This document shows positions 8,653 to 18,016 of a stretch of DNA of 64,000 nt, piece by piece (positions within the stretch are counted from its first letter, which is position 1; each line of letters begins with the position of its first letter). The notes under the pieces are model-generated. The model was given only the letters and a program-made list of their open reading frames with translations. It was not told the DNA's origin and did no database searches. The DNA lies in assembly GCA_049603715.1 (NCBI GenBank), contig JBMYSW010000016.1:15406-79405 (forward strand). The letters run 5' to 3'. The position numbers were made by a program, and so were the translations under genes. The DNA comes from Pontibacterium sp049603715. GTDB taxonomy: Bacteria > Pseudomonadota > Gammaproteobacteria > Pseudomonadales > Balneatricaceae.

Positions 8653-9324
8653 ATGGGTATTTTTTCTCGCTTTCAAGATATCGTAAATGCCAACCTCAAT
8701 GCGCTGCTTGACCGCGCAGAAGATCCTGAAAAAATGATTCGTCTTATGATTCAGGAAATGGAAGAAACGTTAATTGAGGTACGTACCAACTCGGCTCGTG
8801 TTATCGCCGACAAAAAATCTCTTGAGCGCCGTGTTGCTGGTTTGGCGCAAGAAGAAAAAGAATGGGAAGGCCGTGCAGAGCTTGCCATCACCAAGGGGCG
8901 TGAAGATCTAGCCCGTGCAGCCTTATTAGAAAAAGCGACGGTAGCCGAAACACTTAATCGCTCAACGGCTGACCTCGAAGCCATCGAAGAGCACTTGGTG
9001 AGCCTAAACAGCGAAATTTCTCAGCTGCAGCACAAATTGGACGACGCTAAGTCTAAGCAAAAATCGATGATGGCGCGTGAAAAGAGTGTCCGTTCACAGT
9101 TGGATATTCGCCGTCGCTTTGACCGTGACCGTTTAAATGATGCGTTTGAAAAGTTTGAACGTTACGAGCGTAAAATGGATGATATGGAAGCAGAGGTCGA
9201 AAGTTACGACCTAGGTGCTAAAGACCTTGTATCAGAAATCGATGGTCTTGAGCGTAACGAAGAAATTGAAAAAGCAATGGCTGAGCTAAAAGCCAAAATG
9301 AACAAACCATCTTCAGAGGGCTAA
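8653..9324 (+). CDS. pspA: Phage shock protein A
   Basis: 223 residues, the usual PspA length. It begins MGIFSRFQDIVNANLNALLD, an amphipathic helix that binds stressed membrane, and is otherwise almost all charged heptad-rich coiled coil. PspA (ESCRT-III/Vipp1 superfamily) protects the inner membrane and inhibits PspF. It is first in the pspABC operon, behind the sigma-54 promoter, with GGAG upstream of the start. Confidence 0.96.
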   Translation: MGIFSRFQDIVNANLNALLDRAEDPEKMIRLMIQEMEETLIEVRTNSARVIADKKSLERRVAGLAQEEKEWEGRAELAITKGREDLARAALLEKATVAETLNRSTADLEAIEEHLVSLNSEISQLQHKLDDAKSKQKSMMAREKSVRSQLDIRRRFDRDRLNDAFEKFERYERKMDDMEAEVESYDLGAKDLVSEIDGLERNEEIEKAMAELKAKMNKPSSEG

Positions 9325-9330
9325 TTAATA

Positions 9331-9585
9331 ATGTCAGGCTACGTGTTCTTTTTTGTTCCGGCAGTCATCTTTTTCGGCTTGGTGCTGCCACTTTGGTTAG
9401 TACTGCATTACATCAGCAGTTGGAGAAGTGCACGCAGCTTATCGGCCGAGGATAAGCAGTCCCTTGCCATTGCCCTAGAAGAGGCAGAGCGATTGGAGCA
9501 GCGAGTGCTTACCTTGGAGCGAATTTTGGATGCCGAACAACCAAACTGGCGACAATCTCAACACAGTACTGAGTCGCCCCGTTAA
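9331..9585 (+). CDS. pspB: Phage shock protein B
   Basis: 84 residues: one N-terminal membrane helix (FFFVPAVIFFGLVLPLWLVL), then a cytoplasmic coiled coil (about 40-75). It starts six bases after pspA. PspB works with PspC to sense membrane stress and release PspF from PspA. The match to the family is clear in length and layout. Confidence 0.9.
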   Translation: MSGYVFFFVPAVIFFGLVLPLWLVLHYISSWRSARSLSAEDKQSLAIALEEAERLEQRVLTLERILDAEQPNWRQSQHSTESPR

Positions 9586-9669
9586 CCTCGCGTGATGAGG
9601 TCGCTGAATGGGTAGCGAGCGTTATCAGCTACCCTTATATAGGGCTAGGTGGCTAGCCGAGGAGTGTAA

Positions 9670-10203
9670 ATGTTTACCGCAAAGTACCGTGGTTATGATA
9701 TGAATTTATACCGTAGTCAGCGTCGTCGTTGGCTGGCGGGTGTGTGTGGAGGCATCGCCGAAAACATGGGTTGGTCGGTGACTGGCGTGCGTGTTGCGAC
9801 CTTCTTACTGTTTTGGTTCACCGGCCCACTTATGCTGTTTGCTTACATCGCAGCGATCTTTTTGATTGCCAACGAGCGTTACGCCAATAACGTGATCGTT
9901 GAAGACGAGCAGGCAGCGAGCTGCAAGTTTAAGCTAAAGCGCGCGAAAGCGTGGACTGATACGGCCACTAAAAATGCTAAAACCTTTGGTGACAGTGTGC
10001 AAAAGCAATGGAAGGAGCATCAGCAGTCGCGAGCGACCGAGGAGCCGAACCTAAAAGACCGAGTGATGTACAAAGGTGATATGACTTCGGCCAAGGTGGA
10101 GCAAATTCGCCAACGCTTACGCCAAGTAGATCGCCAAGTGCGAGATATGGAGCAGCATGTCACCTCGTACAAGTTCCAGTTTGATCGTGAGTTGAACCGA
10201 TAG
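9670..10203 (+). CDS. pspC: Phage shock protein C
   Basis: 177 residues with the PspC signature near the start (RRRWLAGVCGGIAENMGWSV), one or two hydrophobic helices (about 45-75), then a charged, partly coiled C-terminus. The start is supported by GAGGAG five bases upstream. It is the membrane sensor partner of PspB. Family PspC proteins are often about 120 residues, so the C-terminal part here is longer than in Escherichia coli. Confidence 0.9.
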   Translation: MFTAKYRGYDMNLYRSQRRRWLAGVCGGIAENMGWSVTGVRVATFLLFWFTGPLMLFAYIAAIFLIANERYANNVIVEDEQAASCKFKLKRAKAWTDTATKNAKTFGDSVQKQWKEHQQSRATEEPNLKDRVMYKGDMTSAKVEQIRQRLRQVDRQVRDMEQHVTSYKFQFDRELNR

Positions 10204-10237
10204 GCCTCTACTGATCAATCTCTGAGCTAAAAAACCA

Positions 10238-10269
10238 AGCCCCTTATCTTTTCAGGTAAGGGGCTTTAT
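10238..10269. terminator. Bidirectional terminator after pspC
   Basis: Perfect 9-base stem AGCCCCTTA / TAAGGGGCT with T-rich sequence on its right and A-rich sequence on its left. It serves pspABC and the convergent chemoreceptor gene. Confidence 0.9.
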
Positions 10270-10296
10270 TTTGAGGTTTTTGACCCGTGTTGTCCT

Positions 10297-11847
10297 TTAG
10301 GAGTCAAAGGACTTTGTCGAAGACTGCAATTGACCAATCAGAGCTTCGAGCTCTTTGGTTGCTGCGAGGGTTTTTTGCGCTGCGTCTAAGTTTGTTTCGG
10401 ATTCGACCTTAATGGACTCGGTACTCCTGCTTACTTCATTACAAGTCAGACTTTGCTCTTCTGCAGCACTCGCGATCTGAGTGGTTAGCCCTAAAATTTC
10501 GCTAATCGACTGATTCACGGTATCGAAAGCCTCTGAGGCTTCGCCAGCTTGATCGATGCCTTGTTCTGCTCGTTCTTTACTCTCTTCTAACGTGTGGGCC
10601 GTTGCTGAAACAAGGTGTTGAATTTGTTCAATGGTTTCTGTGATCCCTTGTGTGGCTTGCTGAGTGCGCAAAGAGAGGTTTCGAACTTCGTCTGCAACGA
10701 CCGCAAAGCCTCGACCTTGCTCTCCGGCCCTTGCTGCCTCAATGGCTGCGTTAAGGGCTAACAGGTTGGTTTGTTCGGCGATGTCAGAAATACTGCCAAC
10801 AACTTCGCCAATAGCAGAGGTTTGGCTCTCAAGTTGCCCTGATACTTGTGACGCATTCATTACTGCTTGGCTAAGCTGCTCCACCGCGCTGATGAGGGCG
10901 GTAATTTTGTCTTTACCCTTTTCTGCCTTGTCTACTGCTGAACTAGCCGCATCTGCACATGCAGCAGTATTACGCGCAATTTCGTCAGCGGTGGCGGCCA
11001 TCTCCGTTGTGGCACTGGCCAGAGCTTCGGTATCTTGGTTTTGTTTTTGAATGCCGTTTTGGGTTTGTTTTACGGCGTCTTCCGTGGCGTCCATGACGTT
11101 GTAAAGTGTCGAGATAGTATCTTCAACTCGCCCAAGTAGTGTCCGTAGCTTAGCGCGTAACACCTTCAGCGATAGTGCAACTCGACCCGTTTCGTCCATG
11201 CTGTGGGTCATAACATGGAGTGCTAATGGACTGTCGTAAATCCCCTCCGTGAGAGGATTTATGCGTTTGATTTTTTGCAGCAAGTAAAGGGTAGTCCCCA
11301 GCCCTGCTGCCGCAAAGCACAGGCTGCCAGCTATACCAATGCCGCTAGGAATAAACGGGAGTTGCATCGCTGCTATGCCTACAGCCGATCCAATAGCAGC
11401 TAGTGTATGTTTTGGTCCCAGATACTGAAATTTGAGGCCCTCGGCTTGCTTTAGGTCGATCTTGCTGTAGATTTTTTCAGCTCTGGCCACCTGCTCACGA
11501 GTCGGCTTTGTTCTTACCGATTGGTAACCTACTTTAGTGCCCGCAACGTCGTAGACAGGGATAACATAAGCTTGAACCCAGTAAAAGTCGCCATTTTTAC
11601 AGCGGTTTTTAACGATCCCCATCCAAGGTTTGTCTGCTTTTAAGTGCTTCCACATATCGGCAAAAGCGGCTTTAGGCATATCAGGGTGGCGTACAACGTT
11701 GTGTGGCCTGCCTACTAGCTCAGCATGTGTAAAACCAGCGACTTCACAGAACGCTGGGTTGGCATAGGTGATGACACCGCGGGTGTCGGTGGTTGAGATA
11801 AGGCGTGCCGTATCTGAAAAAATATATTCCTTACCATTGCTAGGCAT
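10297..11847 (-). CDS. Aer-like methyl-accepting chemotaxis protein with PAS domain
   Basis: 516 residues. The N-terminal PAS domain (about 15-115: GVITYANPAFCEVAGF, NGDFYWVQAYV) resembles Aer and other energy or redox taxis receptors. It is followed by a double hydrophobic segment (about 150-195), a HAMP-like linker and a long signalling coiled coil. The hairpin tip reads EQTNLLALNAAIEAARAGE and GFAVVADEVRNL. There is no periplasmic ligand domain, so the signal is probably intracellular. GGAG precedes the start. Confidence 0.88.
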   Translation of the reverse strand: MPSNGKEYIFSDTARLISTTDTRGVITYANPAFCEVAGFTHAELVGRPHNVVRHPDMPKAAFADMWKHLKADKPWMGIVKNRCKNGDFYWVQAYVIPVYDVAGTKVGYQSVRTKPTREQVARAEKIYSKIDLKQAEGLKFQYLGPKHTLAAIGSAVGIAAMQLPFIPSGIGIAGSLCFAAAGLGTTLYLLQKIKRINPLTEGIYDSPLALHVMTHSMDETGRVALSLKVLRAKLRTLLGRVEDTISTLYNVMDATEDAVKQTQNGIQKQNQDTEALASATTEMAATADEIARNTAACADAASSAVDKAEKGKDKITALISAVEQLSQAVMNASQVSGQLESQTSAIGEVVGSISDIAEQTNLLALNAAIEAARAGEQGRGFAVVADEVRNLSLRTQQATQGITETIEQIQHLVSATAHTLEESKERAEQGIDQAGEASEAFDTVNQSISEILGLTTQIASAAEEQSLTCNEVSRSTESIKVESETNLDAAQKTLAATKELEALIGQLQSSTKSFDS

Positions 11848-12021
11848 AAGGAGCTCCGCAAGCTAGTTAAGGCTCTCTGAAAACAAAAAGAGGCTTTGGA
11901 TTTACCCTAAGTCATCTGACCTACGTCAGTACCGCATAAATCAGCTATCGGCAAACGCGCAATAACGTTTAGAAAAAGTATTGCTAAACGAGCTTATGCA
12001 AAGAAAAAATCGTTAAAAAGG

Positions 12022-12819
12022 CTAGCGTTTATTAGCGGCCTTGCCTCGCTCGGGGCGAAAGCCTAGCACTGCGCAGGTTGCCGCTACTAAGGTGGTGGCT
12101 AACACAATACCGAGTGCTTCGGTGTTGAGTTGCTGGTACAGGGCAAAACGTACCAGCTCGACAGCATGGGTGAAGGGGTTGAGTTGGCAGACCCAATAGA
12201 GGAACTCGCTGGAGTCGCGCATTTTCCATAAGGGGTAAAGGGCAGATGATAAAAAGAACATCGGAAAAATCACAAAGTTCATCACACCTGCAAAGTTTTC
12301 GAGCTGCTTAATCCACGTCGAAATAAACAGTCCAAGCGCGCCTAATAATACACCCACTAACATAAGAGCAGGCAGGGCGGTTAGGTAGCCCATCCACGGT
12401 GGATCTATGTCCACAAGGCGCGCGATGGCTAAAAAGGCATACACTTGCACCAGCGAGATAATGGCCGTGGCGATGAGCTTGCACAGCAGTAAAAAGCTAC
12501 GAGGCATTGGGCTCATTAATAAAACCCGCATGCTGCCCATTTCACGGTCGTACACCATCGACAAGGAGCTTTGCATACCGTTAAAGAGCAAGATCATGCA
12601 GGCTAACCCCGGCGCGATATACACCTCGTAGGTAATGTAGGTGGAGTAGGGCGCAATAATTGAGATGCCCAAAGCCGCGCGAAAACCCGCAGCAAACACC
12701 AGTAGCCAAAGGAGCGGCCTTACAAGGGCGCTCAAAAAACGGGTGCGTTGTTGAATAAATTTAAAGAACTCGCGCTTTAAAATACCGACAAAACAAAACC
12801 ACGCAGCACTAAGGGTCAT
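12022..12819 (-). CDS. ABC-2 type permease of the quinoprotein cluster
   Basis: 265 residues with about six membrane helices and the ABC-2 exporter fold (REFFKFIQQRTRFLSALVRPLLW near the N-terminus contains the family's amphipathic entry helix). Its ATG overlaps the stop of the upstream ATPase gene (ATGA), so the two form one transporter. Permeases of this family occur beside PQQ-dependent alcohol dehydrogenases; the exported substrate is unknown. Confidence 0.88.
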   Translation of the reverse strand: MTLSAAWFCFVGILKREFFKFIQQRTRFLSALVRPLLWLLVFAAGFRAALGISIIAPYSTYITYEVYIAPGLACMILLFNGMQSSLSMVYDREMGSMRVLLMSPMPRSFLLLCKLIATAIISLVQVYAFLAIARLVDIDPPWMGYLTALPALMLVGVLLGALGLFISTWIKQLENFAGVMNFVIFPMFFLSSALYPLWKMRDSSEFLYWVCQLNPFTHAVELVRFALYQQLNTEALGIVLATTLVAATCAVLGFRPERGKAANKR

Positions 12820-13550
12820 GAGGTGGCTTCCTTTTTAGTCAGCTTTGCAAAAGCAGTTTGTAAATCAGGTGCTTGGTGCTCGGCACAAATGGTACGGCTA
12901 AGTCCAGACGCCTTAACCTGCCCCTGATGCAAAATATAGACGGGGTCGTTGCTCTGTAGCTCGTCAATTAAGTGTGTGGCCCACAACACGGTCAGTGCTT
13001 TGTCTTGGCAAAGCTTGCGAACATGGGTGTTGAGGCTTTGCCGTGTTTGTGGGTCGAGCCCCACGGTGGCTTCGTCAAGCAATAGCACTCTGGGTTGGTG
13101 AATCAGCGCACGGGCAATTTCGAGACGACGGCGGTGACCTCCATTCAGGGTGCGCACCTTGTCATTTTGGCGATCGAGCATATCAATACGCGCAAGCTCT
13201 TCCTCAATGGCTTGACCTGCTTGCTTTGGGCCGATGCCGTGCAAGGCGGCATGGTAGTCCAAGTTTTGGCGCACGCTTAAATCAAGGTCGAGGGTGCTTT
13301 GCTGAAACACCACGCCAAGGTTTCGCATCACCTCGCGAGGGTGCTTTTGAATACCTAAGTCGCCGATGGTAATGTCGCCACTTTGAAGCTTGTAAAGGCG
13401 GGTAAGCAACGCATAAAGAGTACTTTTCCCCGCACCGTTAGGGCCAAGCAAACCGGTAAAGCTGCCTTTATTGGCGCTTAAGCTAACGTCGTTTAACGCG
13501 AGCTTGTTACCACCATAGCTAAAGCTAATATTGTCGATTTTAATAGACAT
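12816..13550 (-). CDS. ABC transporter ATP-binding protein of the quinoprotein cluster
   Basis: 244 residues with Walker A GPNGAGKST (about 37-45), Q-loop VFQQST, a degenerate signature LNGGHRRRLEIARAL, Walker B VLLLDEAT and the switch His in WATHLID. The signature reads NGGHRRR where most ABC ATPases have LSGGQ; the family annotated with PQQ-dependent catabolism shows a similar change. It forms an exporter with the overlapping permease. Confidence 0.9.
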   Translation of the reverse strand: MSIKIDNISFSYGGNKLALNDVSLSANKGSFTGLLGPNGAGKSTLYALLTRLYKLQSGDITIGDLGIQKHPREVMRNLGVVFQQSTLDLDLSVRQNLDYHAALHGIGPKQAGQAIEEELARIDMLDRQNDKVRTLNGGHRRRLEIARALIHQPRVLLLDEATVGLDPQTRQSLNTHVRKLCQDKALTVLWATHLIDELQSNDPVYILHQGQVKASGLSRTICAEHQAPDLQTAFAKLTKKEATS

Positions 13551-13646
13551 ACAGCTGCCTACCTTATTTGCTTGGTTACCGTGAGCTTAAGTGCGAATAA
13601 TGACTTAAGCTCATTGGCCCAGGGTTAATACAATGGCGTGTGCCGC

Positions 13647-14636
13647 TTATTCTACGATGACTACACCCCATGGGTAACGACCCACTTTGACAGAGTCTGT
13701 TACTTTTAGGCTAGCTACATCTACCACAGAAACATCCGAGCTAACGCCGTTGGTTGTAAACAGCTTAGTCTCGTCTTCGTTTAGTGTCATGTGCCATACA
13801 CGACGGCCAACCAATAAGTAGTCGAGTACTTCGTAAGTTTTGGCATCCACAACAGCCACGTGGTTAGACGGGCCGAGGGCAACAAAGGCGTATTTGCCAT
13901 CACTGGTTAGCTTAATGCCTACAGGTTGAACTTTGTCTGGGTGAACACCACGAATTTCGAAGGTCAGCTTTTTAATAATGTCGTGACTTTCGGTATCAAT
14001 GACAGAGACGGTGCCGCCGATTTCTGACGACGCCCATAAGATGGAGTCGTCTTTGTTAAACTCCACGTGACGTGGGCGCTGGTCTACTAAGGTGTTGTGG
14101 TAAAGCTCGTACGTAGTGGTGTCAATCCAGTGAACCATGTTGGTGGTTTCTGAGGTGGCAACGGCAATTTTACCGTTGTGGCTCACCGCCATACCTTCCG
14201 GCTCAACACCAACGTCAATTTGTGCCAGTACTTCGTTGGTTTGCGTGTCGACCACGGTCACTAAGGCGTCGTCTTCGTTGGCAATGTACAAGTGGCGGTT
14301 ATTTGGGTGCAGGGCAAACTGCTCTGGGTCTTCACCCGAAGGTAATTCGTTAATAATTTCGTGTGTGGACAAGTCCATCACCTGCACGGTGTCAGAGTCT
14401 GACGCACAGATGTACAGTAGCTTGTTGTCTTTAGACAAGGTAATACCACGTGGACGCTGGCCCACCTCAATGGTGTCGATCACCTCAAGGGTGTCGATAT
14501 TAATCAGCGTCAAGGTGTCGTCTTTTTCGTTTGATACATACGCAGTACCTGCCATTGCTTGCGCCGAGCACACAAGGGCCATGCCGAGAGTTGCTTTTTT
14601 AAGCACGCTGCTTAACGAGGTTTTTACGAATTTCAT
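13647..14636 (-). CDS. Periplasmic YVTN beta-propeller protein of PQQ-dependent catabolism
   Basis: 329 residues: signal peptide (MVCSAQAMA cleavage region near 28), then about seven repeats of the YVTN type, each with VIDTxTxEV-like strands (TLINIDTLEVIDTI, VVDTQTNEVLAQI, VVDAKTYEVLDYL). Proteins of this family are conserved next to quinoprotein dehydrogenases and ABC exporters. The propeller suggests a scaffold or binding role in the periplasm; no catalytic residues can be assigned. Confidence 0.88.
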   Translation of the reverse strand: MKFVKTSLSSVLKKATLGMALVCSAQAMAGTAYVSNEKDDTLTLINIDTLEVIDTIEVGQRPRGITLSKDNKLLYICASDSDTVQVMDLSTHEIINELPSGEDPEQFALHPNNRHLYIANEDDALVTVVDTQTNEVLAQIDVGVEPEGMAVSHNGKIAVATSETTNMVHWIDTTTYELYHNTLVDQRPRHVEFNKDDSILWASSEIGGTVSVIDTESHDIIKKLTFEIRGVHPDKVQPVGIKLTSDGKYAFVALGPSNHVAVVDAKTYEVLDYLLVGRRVWHMTLNEDETKLFTTNGVSSDVSVVDVASLKVTDSVKVGRYPWGVVIVE

Positions 14637-14755
14637 TTTGGATACCTATTTGTTTTTATCGTCCAAGAAAATCGGAAGGTTGGACTTGCGTGTGTTCATA
14701 TTAATTAAGCGAGATTCGCGCTCGCTAATACCTTTTTCTAAACCGCTTTACCGTT

Positions 14756-15940
14756 TTAAAGCTTAGTGCACTGGCTTTCGGGTTCATCAAAGCCAAGGGT
14801 GTCTAGCTCGGTTTTAGGGTGCAAGTAGCCCTCAAGCGGAGCTTGGGATACCAAGGCGCGAGGGTGTACCAATGGAATGGGTTGGCGTAACTGGCCGCTC
14901 CAGGTGCGATAGCTGAGTTTGCGGCCTTTAAAAGCGGCTAGTTCAAACTTGTCTGATAAAAGGTAGCTTTTGACGCCCGAAGGGGAGGTATCTTTGGTTC
15001 GTGTTACCGCCTCGGCGATACTACGTACGGCAGCCCAGCTAGCGTAGTCTTTGCTGTTCATCCAGCGTTTGCTTTGTTTATCAAAGCGGCTTTGCAGTTG
15101 CGCCGCACCCCATTGTTCAACAACGCGATGCCAACCGGTAGGTGTCAGACCTTGTGTGCCCGCCACAGGACGTGGGTACCAAGTGTTGTAGGGCACATAT
15201 TCGCCAAAGTCACCGCGCTCATCGGCGGTAACGACAAGGTCGTACTCATCTGTTTGTGTAAACACGGGTAGCTCTTTTTGAGCTGTTCGGCGAAGGTCTG
15301 TGTCAAAGTTCCACACCTTGGTTTCTATAATGTTTATACCAAAACGTTTTGCGGTGCGATCCAGCGATGCTGAATAAGCTTTGTCTTGGGGAGTGTCGCC
15401 GCGAATAACTAACCAATCCTTCCAGCGCTTTGCGCCCGACCACTGGCCCAGTGCATCGGTGAGCATGGCGCGGCTAGGAAGCGTGTGCAGCATATTGCTG
15501 TAACACGTATCGGTTCTTAAATGGTTTGCGTAGCTGCCTGCGTTAAATACCAAGGCATCGGTGGGCAGTGCCTCGGTAATCGAAACCAGAGCGTCTGCCG
15601 GTGCATTGACCACAAACAAGCGAAGGCCCTCAGCATACTGGGCGCTTGCCTGCTTGGTGAGCTCAGTAAGGTCGTCAGACACTTCAGGGTGCAGAGTATA
15701 GGTCTGACCTAAAAAGCGCCCTGTGGTGTTGCTGTCTTTGATACCTAGGTTAGCACCGGCTAGGCCCGTGTCTTCTGGGTCTGGCAAAATATTGGATAGC
15801 ACTGGCGCACGCTCGGGCACAAACTCGAGGTAGCTAATATCCACCGCTTGTTTGTCGGCAGCAGCGGCTGTAAAAGAGAAGATAGCGAGCACGCTGGCAC
15901 CGAGCCCAGACCGCAAGCGTCGAGGAAGATAAGTTGTCAT
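14756..15940 (-). CDS. Periplasmic binding protein of the PQQ-dependent alcohol system
   Basis: About 394 residues with a signal peptide (MTTYLPRRLRSGLGASVLAI and a cleavage site near AAAADK). The mature part resembles the Leu/Ile/Val-binding fold and matches the family annotated as ABC substrate-binding proteins of the PQQ-dependent alcohol dehydrogenase system. The ATG at 15940 is chosen because the signal peptide begins there; an in-frame ATG 23 codons upstream would bury it. Same strand as the propeller and ABC genes, so it is probably first in that operon. Confidence 0.82.
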   Translation of the reverse strand: MTTYLPRRLRSGLGASVLAIFSFTAAAADKQAVDISYLEFVPERAPVLSNILPDPEDTGLAGANLGIKDSNTTGRFLGQTYTLHPEVSDDLTELTKQASAQYAEGLRLFVVNAPADALVSITEALPTDALVFNAGSYANHLRTDTCYSNMLHTLPSRAMLTDALGQWSGAKRWKDWLVIRGDTPQDKAYSASLDRTAKRFGINIIETKVWNFDTDLRRTAQKELPVFTQTDEYDLVVTADERGDFGEYVPYNTWYPRPVAGTQGLTPTGWHRVVEQWGAAQLQSRFDKQSKRWMNSKDYASWAAVRSIAEAVTRTKDTSPSGVKSYLLSDKFELAAFKGRKLSYRTWSGQLRQPIPLVHPRALVSQAPLEGYLHPKTELDTLGFDEPESQCTKL

Positions 15941-16201
15941 GGTTATTTGCCGTTTATTATTTTTGTTTATTTTGGCTTGCCTGTTGTTAGCTGCAACGGT
16001 GAGTCGCAAGCAACCATCAGCACACGCCTTTTGTTAGGTTGCAAACAGCTTAAACAGCGTATGGATGAAACGAAATATGATAAAAGTACCAAACAAATAG
16101 TGCCGAAGTAGCATTCTATCGATCTGAACTCTCTCTAGGATAAAAAAGGCAATCGCGCTTCTCGCGCACCCGACTATAACAACAATCCCAAGGGTTCATA
16201 C

Positions 16202-16633
16202 ATGAAACGTCTAAAAAATCTTGCCGCAGCAGCCGTTGCAACTGCTGTACTCGCTTCTCCCGTTTTTGCCGCGGGAGATCTAACCCGTAAGCCAATCAAG
16301 TTGCCAGACTTGGTCATGGGTAGCGATGAATCTGACTACTACATGTCACAAAAGAATTACGACCTAGAAACAGGTAAAGCATACAAGCTTGCCATTATTT
16401 CTAACGGTCAAAAAGAATACGCCATGCAAGCTTCTGACTTCTTTGCCTCAATTTACCTACGTAAAGTTGAAGCGGGCGGCATGGAAATTAAAGCGGTTAG
16501 CTTAACTGAGCTTGAATTTGAAGATGCAGCCGAAGCTGAAATTTACTTTGTGCCTATTAAGCCAGGTACCTTCGAATTTGAAATGGAAGGCTTACAAGGC
16601 AAAGGTATGGTTGGCACCTTTACCGTGAAATAA
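16202..16633 (+). CDS. Secreted cupredoxin-like protein lacking copper ligands
   Basis: 143 residues with a clear signal peptide (ending VLASPVFAAGD). The C-terminal strand pattern YFVPIKPGTFEFEMEG...GKGMVGTFTVK follows the cupredoxin fold, but the Cys and His that normally bind copper are absent: the mature protein has no Cys and no His. A single Met remains in the expected loop. It is the first gene of the rightward half of the quinoprotein cluster. A structural or carrier role is inferred; the cupredoxin assignment rests on fold-like pattern only. Confidence 0.6.
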   Translation: MKRLKNLAAAAVATAVLASPVFAAGDLTRKPIKLPDLVMGSDESDYYMSQKNYDLETGKAYKLAIISNGQKEYAMQASDFFASIYLRKVEAGGMEIKAVSLTELEFEDAAEAEIYFVPIKPGTFEFEMEGLQGKGMVGTFTVK

Positions 16634-16685
16634 ACACTGTGAAATAAACACAATGCATTAAAAACACAGCCGGAGGGCGGTAACA

Positions 16686-17267
16686 ATGAAACGTCTATTT
16701 TGCTCCAAAATTTTAACGAGGAGCCAAACAGCGCTTCTTGCTACCGCCTTTGTTTTTGGCAACCATGCCTTGGCCGAAAATACTAAAACCCTGTATTTGG
16801 TGGACATGCAAAACAACCTCCATACCTTTGGCCAAGTTGTTCTGACACCCAAAGCACAAGGCTATCATGCACAGTTAACGCTGGACGATAGCCAGCTAGA
16901 AGACTTCTTTTTATCCATGCGGCCATTTAAGTGTTTGCCTCACTCAGAGCAGCATTTGTGTCATCTTCCATACCCTTATGTCAATCGCGAACATATTGGC
17001 GAGCAAGACCTAGCCGACCTCTCATATCAGCTGTTATTTATTCGTCGTCAGCCAACTGACTACGGTATTAACCCCTGGTTTGGTGTTTATTACGAGCTGA
17101 ATTGGCAAAACGAAGTGGGTGGTGTGATTGAAGGCGAGCTAAGAGAAGTGGATCTCGATATTTTGGCTTCACCGCCAGAAGATGGGAATTATCGCCCGAT
17201 TACCGCCGATGACTTACATGACGCCGATGCGTCACAACACCTCTTTCCGAAGGTGTTAATTAAGTAG
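16686..17267 (+). CDS. Secreted protein of unknown function in the quinoprotein cluster
   Basis: 193 residues with a signal peptide (ending FGNHALAEN). The mature part has two Cys close together (FKCLPHSEQHLCHLPYPY), possibly a disulfide, and a conserved-looking LLFIRRQPTDYGINPWFG segment. I do not recognise a characterised family. It follows the cupredoxin-like gene by 52 bases with GGAGGG upstream of its ATG, so both are probably co-transcribed. Position suggests a periplasmic accessory role for alcohol oxidation. Confidence 0.7.
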   Translation: MKRLFCSKILTRSQTALLATAFVFGNHALAENTKTLYLVDMQNNLHTFGQVVLTPKAQGYHAQLTLDDSQLEDFFLSMRPFKCLPHSEQHLCHLPYPYVNREHIGEQDLADLSYQLLFIRRQPTDYGINPWFGVYYELNWQNEVGGVIEGELREVDLDILASPPEDGNYRPITADDLHDADASQHLFPKVLIK

Positions 17268-17572
17268 GACGCCTGTGCTGATTGGTCGCTCATACCTGGC
17301 TTATGGGTGTTTTATGAAAAAGTCTAACATCTTGAAATTTATTAGTAATTTATTGATGTAGAGCAAGTTGCTGTTTTAAAAACAGTACTTTAGGTGGCAA
17401 AAAACTACGACTATCGGACTAATTTCTGGGCGCGAAAGTACAATTCTTGTACTTCAAAATAGCCCATAAACTAAACCTATAAATGATGTTGAGTGAGGTA
17501 CAGGCTTACGCAACTGCCGTTTGAGCAGATGAGCAGCATCATGAGAACAAAAAGAAAATTAGGTAAAGCAAA
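17268..17572. promoter_or_regulatory. Regulatory gap before the cytochrome gene, with a perfect dyad
   Basis: A perfect 8-base inverted repeat AAGTACAA-TTC-TTGTACTT lies at 17436-17454, about 120 bases before pedF. Eighteen bases upstream of it is GGACTAAT, which also occurs before the dehydrogenase gene at 20965. These are candidate regulator sites. A 15-codon frame at 17313 has no convincing ribosome site and is not called. Confidence 0.5.
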
Positions 17573-18016
17573 ATGGCAAAAAGCAAAGTAGTAGGTTTAG
17601 CGGCAGCAATGGCAGCGAGCCTCGTTATTTCGACTCAAGCAGTAGCACACGGTGACGTGACTCCTCAGGGCGTAGAAATCGGTTCACTGACTCCAATCGG
17701 TGAAGAGTGGGTAGACGAAAACCCATACCGTGGTACCGATAACAAAGATTATGCCGAAGCCGTTAAAATTGGTGATTCTGCATACAACCAAAACTGTGCA
17801 CGTTGTCACGGCCTAGAAGCAATTTCTGGTGGTATCGCACCAGACCTTCGTGAACTGACCCCTGACTGGGACGGTGACGAGTGGTACATCTACCGTGTAG
17901 TAAACGGTGCAGTACGTGATGGTGCGGTTTACATGCCTAAAATGGCAGACTACCTAAGCCAAGAAGCCCTATGGGCGATTCGTACTTACATCGAGTCACG
18001 CCGTGACCTTATGTAA
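17573..18016 (+). CDS. pedF: Cytochrome c550 PedF, electron acceptor of the quinoprotein dehydrogenase
   Basis: 147 residues: signal peptide (ending STQAVAHG), one haem-binding CARCH (C75, C78, H79), and a Met for the second axial ligand in VYMPKMADYL. The preceding LTPIGEEWVDENPYRG is typical of the c550 PedF family. Such cytochromes take electrons from PQQ-dependent alcohol dehydrogenases in the periplasm. Its codon use resembles that of the dehydrogenase gene, suggesting high expression. The next gene overlaps its end by 14 bases. Confidence 0.92.
   Translation: MAKSKVVGLAAAMAASLVISTQAVAHGDVTPQGVEIGSLTPIGEEWVDENPYRGTDNKDYAEAVKIGDSAYNQNCARCHGLEAISGGIAPDLRELTPDWDGDEWYIYRVVNGAVRDGAVYMPKMADYLSQEALWAIRTYIESRRDLM

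Noticed and set aside
17313..17360. 15-codon hydrophobic peptide before pedF
   Set aside because: No convincing ribosome site; lies in an AT-rich regulatory gap.
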